A stretch of DNA of 61,962 nt from Streptomyces phaeoluteigriseus. GTDB taxonomy: Bacteria; Actinomycetota; Actinomycetes; Streptomycetales; Streptomycetaceae. The stretch is from NCBI RefSeq assembly GCF_001896135.2, contig NZ_MPOH02000009.1, positions 652,423 to 714,384 of the forward strand. Direction: 5' to 3'. The position numbers were made by a program, and so were the translations under genes. Shown piece after piece: positions 47,300 through 55,614 of this stretch (its first letter is position 1; every line of letters starts with the position of its first letter). The notes below the pieces were generated by a model. The model had not been told where the DNA came from and did not search any database. It saw nothing but the letters and a program-made list of their open reading frames with translations.

Positions 47300-48963
47300 T
47301 CATCGTGCGCGGGACGCCTTCCGGTAGAGCGTCTGGTCAAGGACGAGGAAGTCCAGGTCCATGGAACGGAACGCCGCGAGGGCGTCCGTGGCGCTGTTGA
47401 CGATGGGCTCGCCCTTGTCGTTGAAGGACGTGTTGAGGAGGACGGGGGGCGCTCCGCGGCCGGCGAGCCCCTCCAGTACCGCCTCGACCGCCGGAGCCGC
47501 GCCGGAGGCCAGGACCTGCGGGCGGGTCGTGCCGTCGACGTGCACGACACCGGGAGCGACCCGCCGGGCCTCGTCGGTGACGCGGGCCGCGCCGAGCATG
47601 TAACGGCTGAGGTGCTCCTGCCGCTCCCACAGCCTGGCGCCGTACTCCGCGAAGGTGACGCCGGCGAACGGGCGCCACCGCTCGCGTGCTTGATCCGGTT
47701 GACCCGGGCGTGTACGTCCGCGGTGTCCGGCACCGCCAGGATGGAGCGGTGGCACAGGGCGCGCGGGCCGATCTCGGCCCTGCCCTGGGCGACCGCGCCC
47801 ACCTGTCCGTCGAGCAGGAGGTCCGTGACCTGGTCGGCGTCGAAGTCGGTGCGGAGCAGACCGGACATCTCCGGGTGCGCGACGCCGGGTGCCCGCACGT
47901 CCTCCCCCAGATAGGGGCTCATCGCCTCGCCCGTCCTTCGCGGGGGACACACCGTCCACGCGGCGCCCAGTGCCACCCCGGCATCGTGCGGGACGGGCGG
48001 GACGAACACGGGCCCCGGCAGTACGCCGTTGGCGCTGCAGTTGAGTGCCACACCTCCCGCCAGGCAGAGTTCCTCCACGCCCGCGAGCCCTCTGGCCGTG
48101 GAGGCGAGGGACGTCACCGCGTCCTCGATCAGGCGCTGTGCGGTGTAGGCGACGAGCACGGCGGCCGGGTCCTCGGGCAGCCGGTGCACCGGGACGGTGG
48201 GGCCGTCGGCTCCGGCAAGCTTGGAGTAGAGGTCGCGCCAGGCGGCCACCGTCGCGCCGTAGTGGCGCCCGATCTCGTCGATCGTCGCCTGTCCGTGGCT
48301 CTCCGGCAGCGAGGGGACCGCCGGCCGGAGGTCACCGCCGTCGATGTCGAGCAGTGTCTCCACGGAGAGCCCCTGAGCCCGTCCGTAGGCGGCCAGCCCC
48401 ATGGTCTTGCCGGCGTTCAGATGGTGGAAGCCGAGCCACTCCGAGGCGCCGTCGTACGCGTATCCCAGGGAGGCCGTGCGCGGCCAGGCGCGCTTGAGTT
48501 CGGGCGCACGGCCGTAGGAGAACGACCAGATGCTGGTCGACTCGTTCTCGCCGTTCCCGTCGATGACCAGTACGCCTGCCTCGGAGAACGGTGAGGCGTA
48601 GAAGGCCGACGCGGCGTGCGCCTCGTGGTGGGGGACGCGGACGATCCTGGGAAGCCGTCCCGGAAAGTCGAATCCGGTGGCGTGCGTGGCCAGCTCACGC
48701 TCGTCCGCGAAGAACCCGGGGAACATCTGGTCGACGTTCCAGCCGATGGCGATCACGTCGATGTCGTCGATGGTGATTCCGGCCTGGTCGAGGCAGAACC
48801 GCGCGGCCCCGACGGGCTTGTTGAAGCCGTCACCGATCGCATGGCGGACTCTGTTGTGGCGCTCCTGCTCGGAGTAGGCGATGACGTTCCCGCTGCCGTC
48901 CACGAGGCAGGCGGCGGCGTCGTGCCACCCGGCGGGTGGGGCGTTCACACCAAGGATCCACAT
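47300..48963 (-). pseudogene. O-carbamoyltransferase, NodU/TobZ type, one frameshift
   Basis: A protein of about 554 residues when joined at about 47686 (one missing G/C). The N-terminal Kae1-like domain shows WILGVNAPPAGWHDAAACL, ahead of HHEAHAASAFYASPF (metal-binding His), VLVIDGNGENEST, FHHLNAGKTMGLAAYG and LAGGVALNCSANG. The C-terminal YrdC-like part shows QGRAEIGPRALCHRSILA, NRIKHRERWRPFAGVTF and PVLLNTSFNDKGEPIVNS. These enzymes make carbamoyl-adenylate from carbamoyl phosphate and ATP and transfer the carbamoyl group to a hydroxyl, often of a sugar. Start ATG 48963 with GGGAG upstream. It lies 65 bp behind copy 2 of the condensation-type protein, and its stop is 11 bp from the convergent copy 1. 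Confidence 0.88.
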
Positions 48964-49028
48964 CTGGGTTCTCCCATGGCTCGTCGGGACGGGGGCGGGT
49001 GGTGATCGCGGGAACCGGGGCCCGTCGC

Positions 49029-50942
49029 TCATTCGCGGGCGAGCGCTCGGCGCGACGCTCGCAGCAGCGGGAGTGTGCGCAGGCTGCACGGCCGCAGGAA
49101 GTCACCGGCGACGAAGCCCTCCACCCCCTGCTGCCGCAAACGGGCGAGAACCACGGGGACGCGCCTCAGCAGGCCGCCGGCCTCCACGTAGCTGAGGGAC
49201 ATGTCCACGTCGCCGAGTTCGTTGGCTTCCCGCACCGACGCACGGACGGCTCGTTCCACCGTGCTCTCCCCGTATTCGGCGGCGGTCCGCCCTTCGGCCC
49301 CGGCGGCTTCCGACACGACGACGCGCTCGGGCACCACCAGAGCGTGGCGGAAGTCCAGGTGTGCCAAGAGGAACTCGCGGAGTTCGGCGGGCGACGGGCC
49401 CCCGGGGCGGGTGACGACGTACGCGACTGTCGTTCCGTCCGGTTCCACCCGCGCGCTCGCGGAGGCCACCCCCTCGTGCCTGCGCAGGATCTCCTCGGTG
49501 AGCCCGTGGTGGAACCACGACCCGTCGAGCGAGATCCAGTCCTCGCCGACCAGCCTTGGCGTCAGACCGCTCACCCGTTGGGCCTCGGCCATGGACAGGT
49601 CGTCGGCCAGTGCGAGTTCGACGAGCATCGCCTCGATGCCCCGGGCGAGGGAGACGGCCTCGGACTCGGTGAGGATGGCTTGGTTCGCCGCGAGGAAGAT
49701 CTCCGGACGGCCACCCTCGCCAAGGGCGAGGGACATGTACAGGTTGAAGTCGTCGTAGTGTTCCTCGGCTCCCGTCTCGGCCGTCACCGAACTGCCGGGG
49801 AGCAGGTCGCGCGGATCGGCGGCGTGCGGCACGGGCGGTGTGCGGGGCCACCCGGAGTCCGGGCCGGGTCCGAGGTTCACGAAGACAGCGGATCGGCGCC
49901 ACGCGCCGCGCCGGCGGTTGATCAGGGAGTCGGCCTGAAGGAGGCCGTAGACGTCATATTGGCTGTGCAGCGCGCACAAGCGCATCGCCTCGTCGGTCCG
50001 GTGGACGGCCTGGACGAAGGAGGGGGCGTCCGAGAGGTCGATGTTCAGGATGATGTCCCGCATCACCGACGCGACGAGTCTCCTCGTGCGCTCGGGCTCG
50101 CGTGCGGGCCAGGTGTACGAGAGGGGTATGACGGGCTGTCGGCAGATCGTGGCGAGGCAGATGGCCAGGGCTGTGAGGAGTACCGGTTCCAGCGGCAGAC
50201 GGTGCTCGCGGTGAAGGAGGGGAAGGGCCTCCCCGAGCGCCGGCGACGCCAGTCCCACCCTCGTGTAGCGGACCTGTTCCGGGATGACGGCGGTGGGGAA
50301 GATCCCGGCCGGCGCGGCGGAGATGACACTCCGCCAGTGATCGAGACAGCTGCCGTCGTCGGCGCCCGCCTCCGCGAGGGCATGGTCGAGCGGCTGGCAT
50401 ACGACGGGAGGAAGCACCACGGGTCGGCCTGACGCCGCCGCTGACAGGGCCTCGGTGAGTTCTTCGCACAGGACCTCCTGCCCCCGGTAGTCGATTGCGA
50501 TGTGGGCGATCACCAGGAGGAGTTGGCGGTGCCCCGCGTCCCGCAGGATCACAGCGGCCCGCAGGGGCGTCTCGGCGAACACGTCGAACGGGGCGTCGCA
50601 GAAGGCGTCCAGTTCGGCAGCCCGAGGGCGAGCACCGGAGAGGTCGAACCGCCGCAGGGGGACAGGAACCGGCGGCCAGACGGTCTGCACCGGGTCGCCC
50701 TTGTGGTCGGCGGGGAAGGTGGTGCGCAGCACCTCGTGTCGCTCCACCATGAGGGCGACGGCTCCACCGACCTCCTCCGAGGACAGACCGGCGGGGAGAT
50801 CCAGCCACAGGCACTGGCGTGGGTGGCGGGCCCGCCCGTGTTTCCGGTAGTAGAGCCACTCCTGCTGGGCTATGCCGTACTGGAGAGGGCCGCGCCGGAC
50901 GGGAGTGCCGACATCCGGTCGCCGACGCTCTGGTCGCGTCAT
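49029..50942 (-). CDS. Condensation-domain protein with A-stump and Ser-less carrier tail (copy 2)
   Basis: An intact 637-residue paralogue of copy 1. Condensation motifs are RHEVLRTTF (68-76) and IAHIAIDYRG (145-154, again AHxxxD with His 147 and Asp 151 kept). Then comes an adenylation C-subdomain-like part (WISLDGSWFHHGLTEEILRRHEGV, then LREFLLAHLDFRHALVVPERVVVSE) lacking the A10 Lys motif, and a carrier-like end SLSYVEAGGLLRRVPVVLARLRQQGV with Leu where the phosphopantetheine Ser should be. There is no adenylation core, so it cannot activate an amino acid. It may be an acyl- or peptidyl-transferring enzyme with a structural tail. The ATG at 50942 has a poor ribosome-binding site; an upstream extension through 24-bp repeats is possible. 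Confidence 0.82.
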   Translation of the reverse strand: MTRPERRRPDVGTPVRRGPLQYGIAQQEWLYYRKHGRARHPRQCLWLDLPAGLSSEEVGGAVALMVERHEVLRTTFPADHKGDPVQTVWPPVPVPLRRFDLSGARPRAAELDAFCDAPFDVFAETPLRAAVILRDAGHRQLLLVIAHIAIDYRGQEVLCEELTEALSAAASGRPVVLPPVVCQPLDHALAEAGADDGSCLDHWRSVISAAPAGIFPTAVIPEQVRYTRVGLASPALGEALPLLHREHRLPLEPVLLTALAICLATICRQPVIPLSYTWPAREPERTRRLVASVMRDIILNIDLSDAPSFVQAVHRTDEAMRLCALHSQYDVYGLLQADSLINRRRGAWRRSAVFVNLGPGPDSGWPRTPPVPHAADPRDLLPGSSVTAETGAEEHYDDFNLYMSLALGEGGRPEIFLAANQAILTESEAVSLARGIEAMLVELALADDLSMAEAQRVSGLTPRLVGEDWISLDGSWFHHGLTEEILRRHEGVASASARVEPDGTTVAYVVTRPGGPSPAELREFLLAHLDFRHALVVPERVVVSEAAGAEGRTAAEYGESTVERAVRASVREANELGDVDMSLSYVEAGGLLRRVPVVLARLRQQGVEGFVAGDFLRPCSLRTLPLLRASRRALARE

Positions 50943-50954
50943 CCCTGAACGGGT

Positions 50955-51026
50955 GGGTGAGAGTGTCCCGTCCGCCTCGGGTGAGAGTGTCTCGTCTGCC
51001 TCGGGTGAGAGTGTCCCGTTGACCTC
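50955..51026. repeat. 24-bp tandem repeat, three units
   Basis: Three consecutive 24-bp units (50955-50978, 50979-51002, 51003-51026), each beginning gggtgagagtgtc and ending in cctc. They start 13 bp upstream of the copy 2 ATG. On the minus strand they stay in frame with that gene and would encode eight-residue TLSPEAD-type repeats, so they are either an N-terminal extension or a leader element. Confidence 0.88.
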
Positions 51027-51235
51027 GGCTGAGGGCGCCCGACCGCGCACCGCCGCCCGAGACCGGCACGTCCGCACCACACACTTCTCTGGACCATGGG
51101 CTCCACACCTCAGCGAGTTGTCACGGCCGTGCAAGATCGAGCGCCACGTAGCCTGACACAGGAAGGAGGGGTGGACAAGCGCTTTCTACCGCACGGCGTC
51201 GGCGTGACACTGGGGGAAATCACCTCCGCCACGGA

Positions 51236-51340
51236 GGTCTCTGGGACCTGGCTGCGGACGGCGGCCTCGACACCGAAGCCCTTCTCGACGCGCGAAGCGC
51301 GGTGACGCCCCCCGCTGAGCGTGGCCGACCACCTCGTGGT
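51236..51340 (+). pseudogene. Decayed copy of the vapB end and vapC start
   Basis: This stretch matches the vapB/vapC junction 350 bp downstream. Both share gacctggc.gcggacggcgg, then cctcgac.ccgaagcccttctcgac, and later gagcgtggccgac.acctc; the copy here carries substitutions and a shorter middle and has no open frame. It is a relic of an older or duplicated toxin-antitoxin operon. Confidence 0.8.
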
Positions 51341-51379
51341 GAAGGAGGATGCCGGAACGCACGTCCGGCGAACCACCCA

Positions 51380-51420
51380 TGTACACCCGATCAGGTACAT
51401 TGATATACGCCTGCGTATAC
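51380..51420 (+). promoter_or_regulatory. vapBC promoter/operator with inverted repeats
   Basis: A perfect repeat TATACGC-ct-GCGTATA (51404-51419) lies 3 bp before the vapB Shine-Dalgarno (ggaggag, 51423-51429). A second pair TGTAC / GTACA flanks 10 bp at 51380-51399. VapB-type antitoxins repress their own operon by binding such palindromes, so this is a likely autoregulatory operator overlapping the promoter. Confidence 0.72.
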
Positions 51421-51433
51421 ATGGAGGAGAGTC

Positions 51434-51661
51434 ATGAGCCGTACGGTGATCGACCTCGACGACGAAGCGCTGGAAGCTGCGGCCAGGGAACTCGGGACCA
51501 CGACCAAGCGCGACACGATCAACACCGCCCTGCGCGAAATAGTGGCACGCAACCGCCGCCTGCGCGCCCTCCATGAGCTGCAGGACCTGGCGGCGGACGG
51601 CGGCCTCGACGCCGAAGCCCTTCTCGACAAGCGCACCTACCGCGGTGGTACCGCCCGTTGA
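51434..51661 (+). CDS. vapB: Type II toxin-antitoxin system antitoxin, VapB family
   Basis: A 75-residue antitoxin with an N-terminal ribbon-helix-helix DNA-binding part (SRTVIDLDDEALEAAARELGTTTKRDTINTALREIVA) and a C-terminal toxin-binding tail (LADDGGLDAEALLDK-like, DLAADGGLDAEALLDKRTYRGG). It represses the operon and blocks the VapC RNase. The stop codon overlaps the vapC start region. ATG 51434 has ggaggag upstream. Confidence 0.92.
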   Translation: MSRTVIDLDDEALEAAARELGTTTKRDTINTALREIVARNRRLRALHELQDLAADGGLDAEALLDKRTYRGGTAR

Positions 51662-52065
51662 GCGTGGCCGACTACCTCATCGACACCTCCGCCCTCGCCC
51701 GCGTGCTGCTGCGCCAGGCGACCGAGGACTGGGAGCGTCGCATCGGCGCCGGGCTGATCGCTCTGTGCGACCTCACCGAACTCGAGGTGCAGTACTCGGC
51801 ACGCTCCACGAAGGACCGCGAGATCATCGCCTCGCGCCTGAACGAGCTGACCTGGTGCCCGATGCCGGACGGAGTCTTCCGGCGCGCTCGTGTCGTCCAG
51901 GAGCAGCTCACCGCCAAGGGCGAACACCGCAGCGCGGGACCGGTCGACCTGCTGATCGCGGCCGTCGCGGAGGAAGCGGAACTGACACTGCTCCACTACG
52001 ACCGCGACTTCGAGACGATCGCCCGCACGACCGGGCAACCCGTCCGGATGATCGATCTCAGGTAG
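51658..52065 (+). CDS. vapC: Type II toxin-antitoxin system toxin, VapC (PIN domain RNase)
   Basis: A PIN-domain ribonuclease of about 135 residues that would inactivate tRNA or rRNA when freed from VapB. Acidic residues are in place: Asp in YLIDTSALARVL, Glu in LTELEVQYSA, Asp in SAGPVDLLIAAVA and Asp in LLHYDRDFETIA. The TTG at 51658 overlaps the vapB TGA; a GTG at 51664 is an alternative start. Translation is coupled to vapB. Confidence 0.92.
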   Translation: MSVADYLIDTSALARVLLRQATEDWERRIGAGLIALCDLTELEVQYSARSTKDREIIASRLNELTWCPMPDGVFRRARVVQEQLTAKGEHRSAGPVDLLIAAVAEEAELTLLHYDRDFETIARTTGQPVRMIDLR

Positions 52066-52289
52066 CGACGGAGGCAGCCGACCGGCACCGTCTGCGAACA
52101 CACGGCCCTCGGCGCACCCACCGCGAACCACGACAGCCTCCCGCCACCGCGCCCGAGCCGCCCGCCCCCCACGGTCCACGCCGGTGGACGGCCCCCGGTC
52201 CCCGTGCGGCTCGGCGAAGGACGCGGGAAGGTACGGATGGCCGCCCCGCGCCGACCTCGACCCGCCCGCCACCGTGGGGCGCCGTGGCC

Positions 52290-53888
52290 TCAGGAATTCT
52301 TCAGGTACGCCGCCAGCTTGCCGATGAGCCGGGCGGCGTCGTCCAGGCCGCGGGCCGTGTCGCCGAGGTCGCCGGCGAGCAGCTGCGGCAGGGCCTGCCC
52401 CGCTTCCTTCCCCTCCTCCCGGCCGGGCACGTCGGACCAGGGGCCGGGGACGCTCGTACCCCGGTATCCGACGGGATCGCCCCCGCGCGGCGCCCGGTAA
52501 CCGGTGAAGTCGGCGGCGCTCCGCGTCGGCGCGGCGGCCGGGACCTCGGCCGCGAGGAACTGGACCCGGGACAGCTGGGTCTGGTCGGAGCCGTGGTTGC
52601 AGGTGATGCTCAGGCGGTAGCGGGCGTAGGACGCGGGTGAGGCGACGGAGTACTCCTTCGTCTCGTGACGCTGCCGGAAGCGTTCACCGGTGCGGGAGTC
52701 CACGGTCGTCCAGTGGCCGCCGTCGTGCGAGCCCTGCAGCTCCCAGTCCTGCGGGTCCCGCTCGGGGGCGTCGTTCGCCGAGGTCAGCCGGTAGACGGTG
52801 ATGGCGGCGGGGCGTTCGAGGGTGAAGTCCAGCTCGGCGGTCTCGTCGTTCGCCAGCCACTTGCTCCAGGACTTGCCGAGGAGGTTCTCCGCGACCTCGC
52901 CCACCACGTCGAACTCGTCGCTCGCCTCGATGCCCACGACCGTACGCGTGATGTCCCGCGGCTCACCGGCGGGTTCCGTCGGGCCGGGCCCGTCGGCGGA
53001 GCCGAGGACGACCGAGGCGGTGGTGCCCCGCCGGTCGGTCCAGGACACGCGCTCCACGGGCGCCCCTCCGTCGTCGAGCAGCAGCCGCAGCTCGCCGGAG
53101 GGGGACCAGGTGCCGTCGTGCCCCTCCTCGGTGGAGAACCGGTGCAGGGGGGCTCCGACCGTGCCCTCGGGGTAGGCCCAGCGGTCGGCGGGAGAGCCGC
53201 GGTACTCGGTCACCGCACCCTCGGCGGTCGTACGGTGGCCCAGGAAACCGGACAGGTCCGCGCGCAGCCCGATGGCCGCCTCCGATCCGTCCGTCCCGCG
53301 CCAGGAGAGGTGGGCGGGCAGGGCCCGTTCGCCGCTGTCGATGCTCTCTATGTGGAAGAGCAGCCGGGAAGCGGGCTGCCAGGCGGTGGAGCCGGGGGCG
53401 CGGACCTCGGTGGTGAAGGCGACGACGGACCGTCCGGCCGCCCGGGCCGCCATGGCGCGCTCCGACCGCTCCCGGTCGTGCGCGGGGTCCACGGTCACGG
53501 CGCGCAGCCGCAGCAGCCCTTCCGCGCCCTCCGGGTTGCGTATCTCGAGGAGGTTGTCACCCGCGGCCAGGAGTTCCCCCGGCACACTGAGAATGGTGAC
53601 CCGCGGGTCGCTGTGTCCCCTGTGTCCCTCGTCCCCTGGTGTCGCCAAATTCTCGGCCAGGGCCTTGCCGTTGAGCAGGACGTCCATCGGAGCGCCCGCA
53701 CCGAGCACGGTCACCCTGACGACGGCCTCGGCGACCTCCTCCCCCTCACCCACCGTGAAGTCCAGCCGGATGTGCCCGCCGGCGCCCAGCGCGAGGTGCG
53801 AGGGGGCGATCCCGCAGCGGTGGTGGGCGACCACGGCGTTCGACAGCTGGGCCGGAGTGATGGAGAAGTCGGCGAATACGGGTTCCAT
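52290..53888 (-). CDS. Orphan protein with a discoidin-like (F5/8 type C) domain
   Basis: A 532-residue protein without signal peptide or membrane helix. Residues 1-130 are beta-rich (HIRLDFTVGEGEEVAEAVVRVTVLGAGAPMDVLLNGKAL, NLLEIRNPEG), like a carbohydrate-binding sandwich. Residues of about 325-450 match a discoidin/F5/8-type-C fold (NLLGKSWSKWLANDETAELDFTLERPAAITVYRLTSANDAPERDPQDWELQGSHDGGHW, with SYARYRLSITCNHG). The tail is polar, ending in a helix. Such modules bind sugars or lipids, but no catalytic domain is seen. Export is uncertain because there is no signal. It lies next to vapBC with no operon partner. Confidence 0.75.
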   Translation of the reverse strand: MEPVFADFSITPAQLSNAVVAHHRCGIAPSHLALGAGGHIRLDFTVGEGEEVAEAVVRVTVLGAGAPMDVLLNGKALAENLATPGDEGHRGHSDPRVTILSVPGELLAAGDNLLEIRNPEGAEGLLRLRAVTVDPAHDRERSERAMAARAAGRSVVAFTTEVRAPGSTAWQPASRLLFHIESIDSGERALPAHLSWRGTDGSEAAIGLRADLSGFLGHRTTAEGAVTEYRGSPADRWAYPEGTVGAPLHRFSTEEGHDGTWSPSGELRLLLDDGGAPVERVSWTDRRGTTASVVLGSADGPGPTEPAGEPRDITRTVVGIEASDEFDVVGEVAENLLGKSWSKWLANDETAELDFTLERPAAITVYRLTSANDAPERDPQDWELQGSHDGGHWTTVDSRTGERFRQRHETKEYSVASPASYARYRLSITCNHGSDQTQLSRVQFLAAEVPAAAPTRSAADFTGYRAPRGGDPVGYRGTSVPGPWSDVPGREEGKEAGQALPQLLAGDLGDTARGLDDAARLIGKLAAYLKNS

Positions 53889-54053
53889 GGGTGTCCCTAC
53901 GTCGTCCGGGGCATGCCGGTCGTACCGGTCACGGTGTGCGCGGCGCGGCCCTGCGGCCCGTGGCGCATGCAGAACCTATCGGGGGCCACTGACAACAGGT
54001 CACTCAAGTCACCTCATGTGCAAGGCAGTTACTCTTCCGGTCACCGACAATGC

Positions 54054-54518
54054 TCAGCCTTCGAGGCCACCGCGCCCTCCCCCGACCTCGAACCACAGCA
54101 GCTTCCCCCCGCCCCGCCCGAGCCTGCCACCCTCCAGCGGCCACCCGCCCCACCAGTCCGCGTACTCCTGCACGAGGTACAGCCCGCGCCCGCCCTCACG
54201 GTTCACGTCGGCGGGCGGAACCCGATCTCCGGGCAGCTTGGCGAAGGGCGCGGGGATGTACGGGTGGCTGTCCCACACGCCGACCCTGACCCGCCCGTCA
54301 CTCAAGGCGGTCATCCGCAGGGAGGCGGGCCCCCTGGTGTGCAGGTAGGCATTGGTGACCAGCTCGGAGGCCAACAACTCGACGGCTTCGAGCACTTCCT
54401 CCCTCCCGTGCCCGCGGAGCACCGCCCGCACGGTCATACGTGCGACCCGTGCGGCGCGGGGGTCATGCGGCAGCCGAAGGGCGTACACCCAGGTGTCGGG
54501 CGGGGCTACGGTGACCAT
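54054..54518 (-). CDS. Anti-sigma-type ATPase (HATPase_c_2), WhiJ-cluster companion
   Basis: A 154-residue RsbW-like ATP-binding protein: N-box SELVTNAYLHTRG, G1-like VGVWDSHPYIP, and G2 GGRGLYLVQEYADWWG. The C-terminus is Gly-rich. ATG 54518 has GGAGGAG 7 nt upstream, a strong site. It diverges from a WhiJ-type HTH gene; this trio (ATPase, HTH-DUF5753, DUF397) is a recurrent Streptomyces developmental regulatory set. Confidence 0.88.
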   Translation of the reverse strand: MVTVAPPDTWVYALRLPHDPRAARVARMTVRAVLRGHGREEVLEAVELLASELVTNAYLHTRGPASLRMTALSDGRVRVGVWDSHPYIPAPFAKLPGDRVPPADVNREGGRGLYLVQEYADWWGGWPLEGGRLGRGGGKLLWFEVGGGRGGLEG

Positions 54519-54751
54519 GAGAACTCCTCCGGAGAAAAAGGGGAATCGAACGGCTCGCTCATGGCCCGCGCCGGGCGGTGGCAGTGCCTGGTGGGTGCGC
54601 TTCCGACTTAGGGGCGGGGCTGTTGAGCGGCTTGTGCTGCACAACGTAGCGTCGCCAATGTAAGACCTTCCATTGAACCTGCGAAGTTCTACCAATTGCC
54701 ACTCGCGTGGGTGACGTTGAAGGCCCACACCGAGCAGAGAAGCGAACAACC

Positions 54752-55603
54752 ATGTCACCCGACCTCGCCGTGACCCTGCGCCAGCAGCGTCTGGGCTCGG
54801 AGTTGCGCAAGCTCCGTGAGCGTGCCGGACTCACGTCGACCGCGGCTGCGGCGCTCCTCGGCGGCCCGCAAGCTCGGATCAGCAATATCGAGGCGGGCCG
54901 CTACGCGGTCAGCGCCGACCGCGTGCGCACTCTCGCGCACCACTACAGCTGTGCGGACGAGGCCTACGTCGACTCCCTGGCCGCTATGACCGGTGGCCGT
55001 AAGCGGGGGTGGTGGGACGAGTACCGGGACACATTGCCTTCCGGCTTGCTCGACCTGGCTGAACTGGAGCACCACGCCGTGACTTTGCGCGTGGCAGTGA
55101 CGGTCCACATGCCGGGCCTGCTACAGACCGCTGACCATGCCCGTGCCACGATGCGCGAAGCGGTTCCGCCCCTGCGCCCGTACGAGATCGAGCACCGCGT
55201 CTCCTACCGAGTGAAGCGACAAGCCGTCCTGTTCGAGGGCACTCCCACTCCCTACACGGCCATCGTTCACGAAGCGGCCCTACGCATGAGTTTCGGAGGA
55301 CCGGACATCGCTCGTGCTCAGCTCAGCCACCTCCTGGAGATGAGCGAACAGCCCACGATCACGGTCTTGGTGATCCCCTTCGGCCAGACAGGCTTTCCCG
55401 CCGCGGGCCAGCCCATCACGCTCGCTACCGGACCCGTCCCCCAGCTCGACACCGTCGTCCTGGACACCGACCACGGTTGCGAATTCCTCGACGCGGAGGC
55501 CCAGTTGGGCCGCTACCGTGCCGTACTGGACCGCATGAAGTCCCGCGCACTCCCGGAGCCGAAGTCCCGGGACCTCATCCACCACATCGTCAGCACCCAA
55601 TGA
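54752..55603 (+). CDS. WhiJ-like XRE family regulator (HTH plus DUF5753)
   Basis: A 283-residue regulator. The XRE helix-turn-helix is at residues 15-70 (LGSELRKLRERAGLTSTAAAALLGGPQARISNIEAGRYAVSADRVRTLAHHY), followed by a DUF5753 domain (WWDEYRDTLPSG, HMPGLLQTADHARATMR, PTITVLVIPFGQTGFPAAGQPITLA). Start ATG 54752. It is followed directly by its DUF397 partner. In WhiJ systems the DUF397 protein is thought to counter the DNA-binding protein. Confidence 0.9.
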   Translation: MSPDLAVTLRQQRLGSELRKLRERAGLTSTAAAALLGGPQARISNIEAGRYAVSADRVRTLAHHYSCADEAYVDSLAAMTGGRKRGWWDEYRDTLPSGLLDLAELEHHAVTLRVAVTVHMPGLLQTADHARATMREAVPPLRPYEIEHRVSYRVKRQAVLFEGTPTPYTAIVHEAALRMSFGGPDIARAQLSHLLEMSEQPTITVLVIPFGQTGFPAAGQPITLATGPVPQLDTVVLDTDHGCEFLDAEAQLGRYRAVLDRMKSRALPEPKSRDLIHHIVSTQ

Positions 55604-55614
55604 GGAACCCCGCC

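Larger units (their letters stand above)
50943..51433. other. Intergenic region between copy 2 and vapB
   Basis: A gap of 491 bp without an intact gene. In order it holds a 24-bp triple repeat (50955-51026), the divergent promoter zone of the biosynthetic minus-strand operon, a decayed copy of the vapB/vapC junction (about 51236-51340), and the vapBC promoter with its inverted repeats (51380-51420). Confidence 0.7.
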
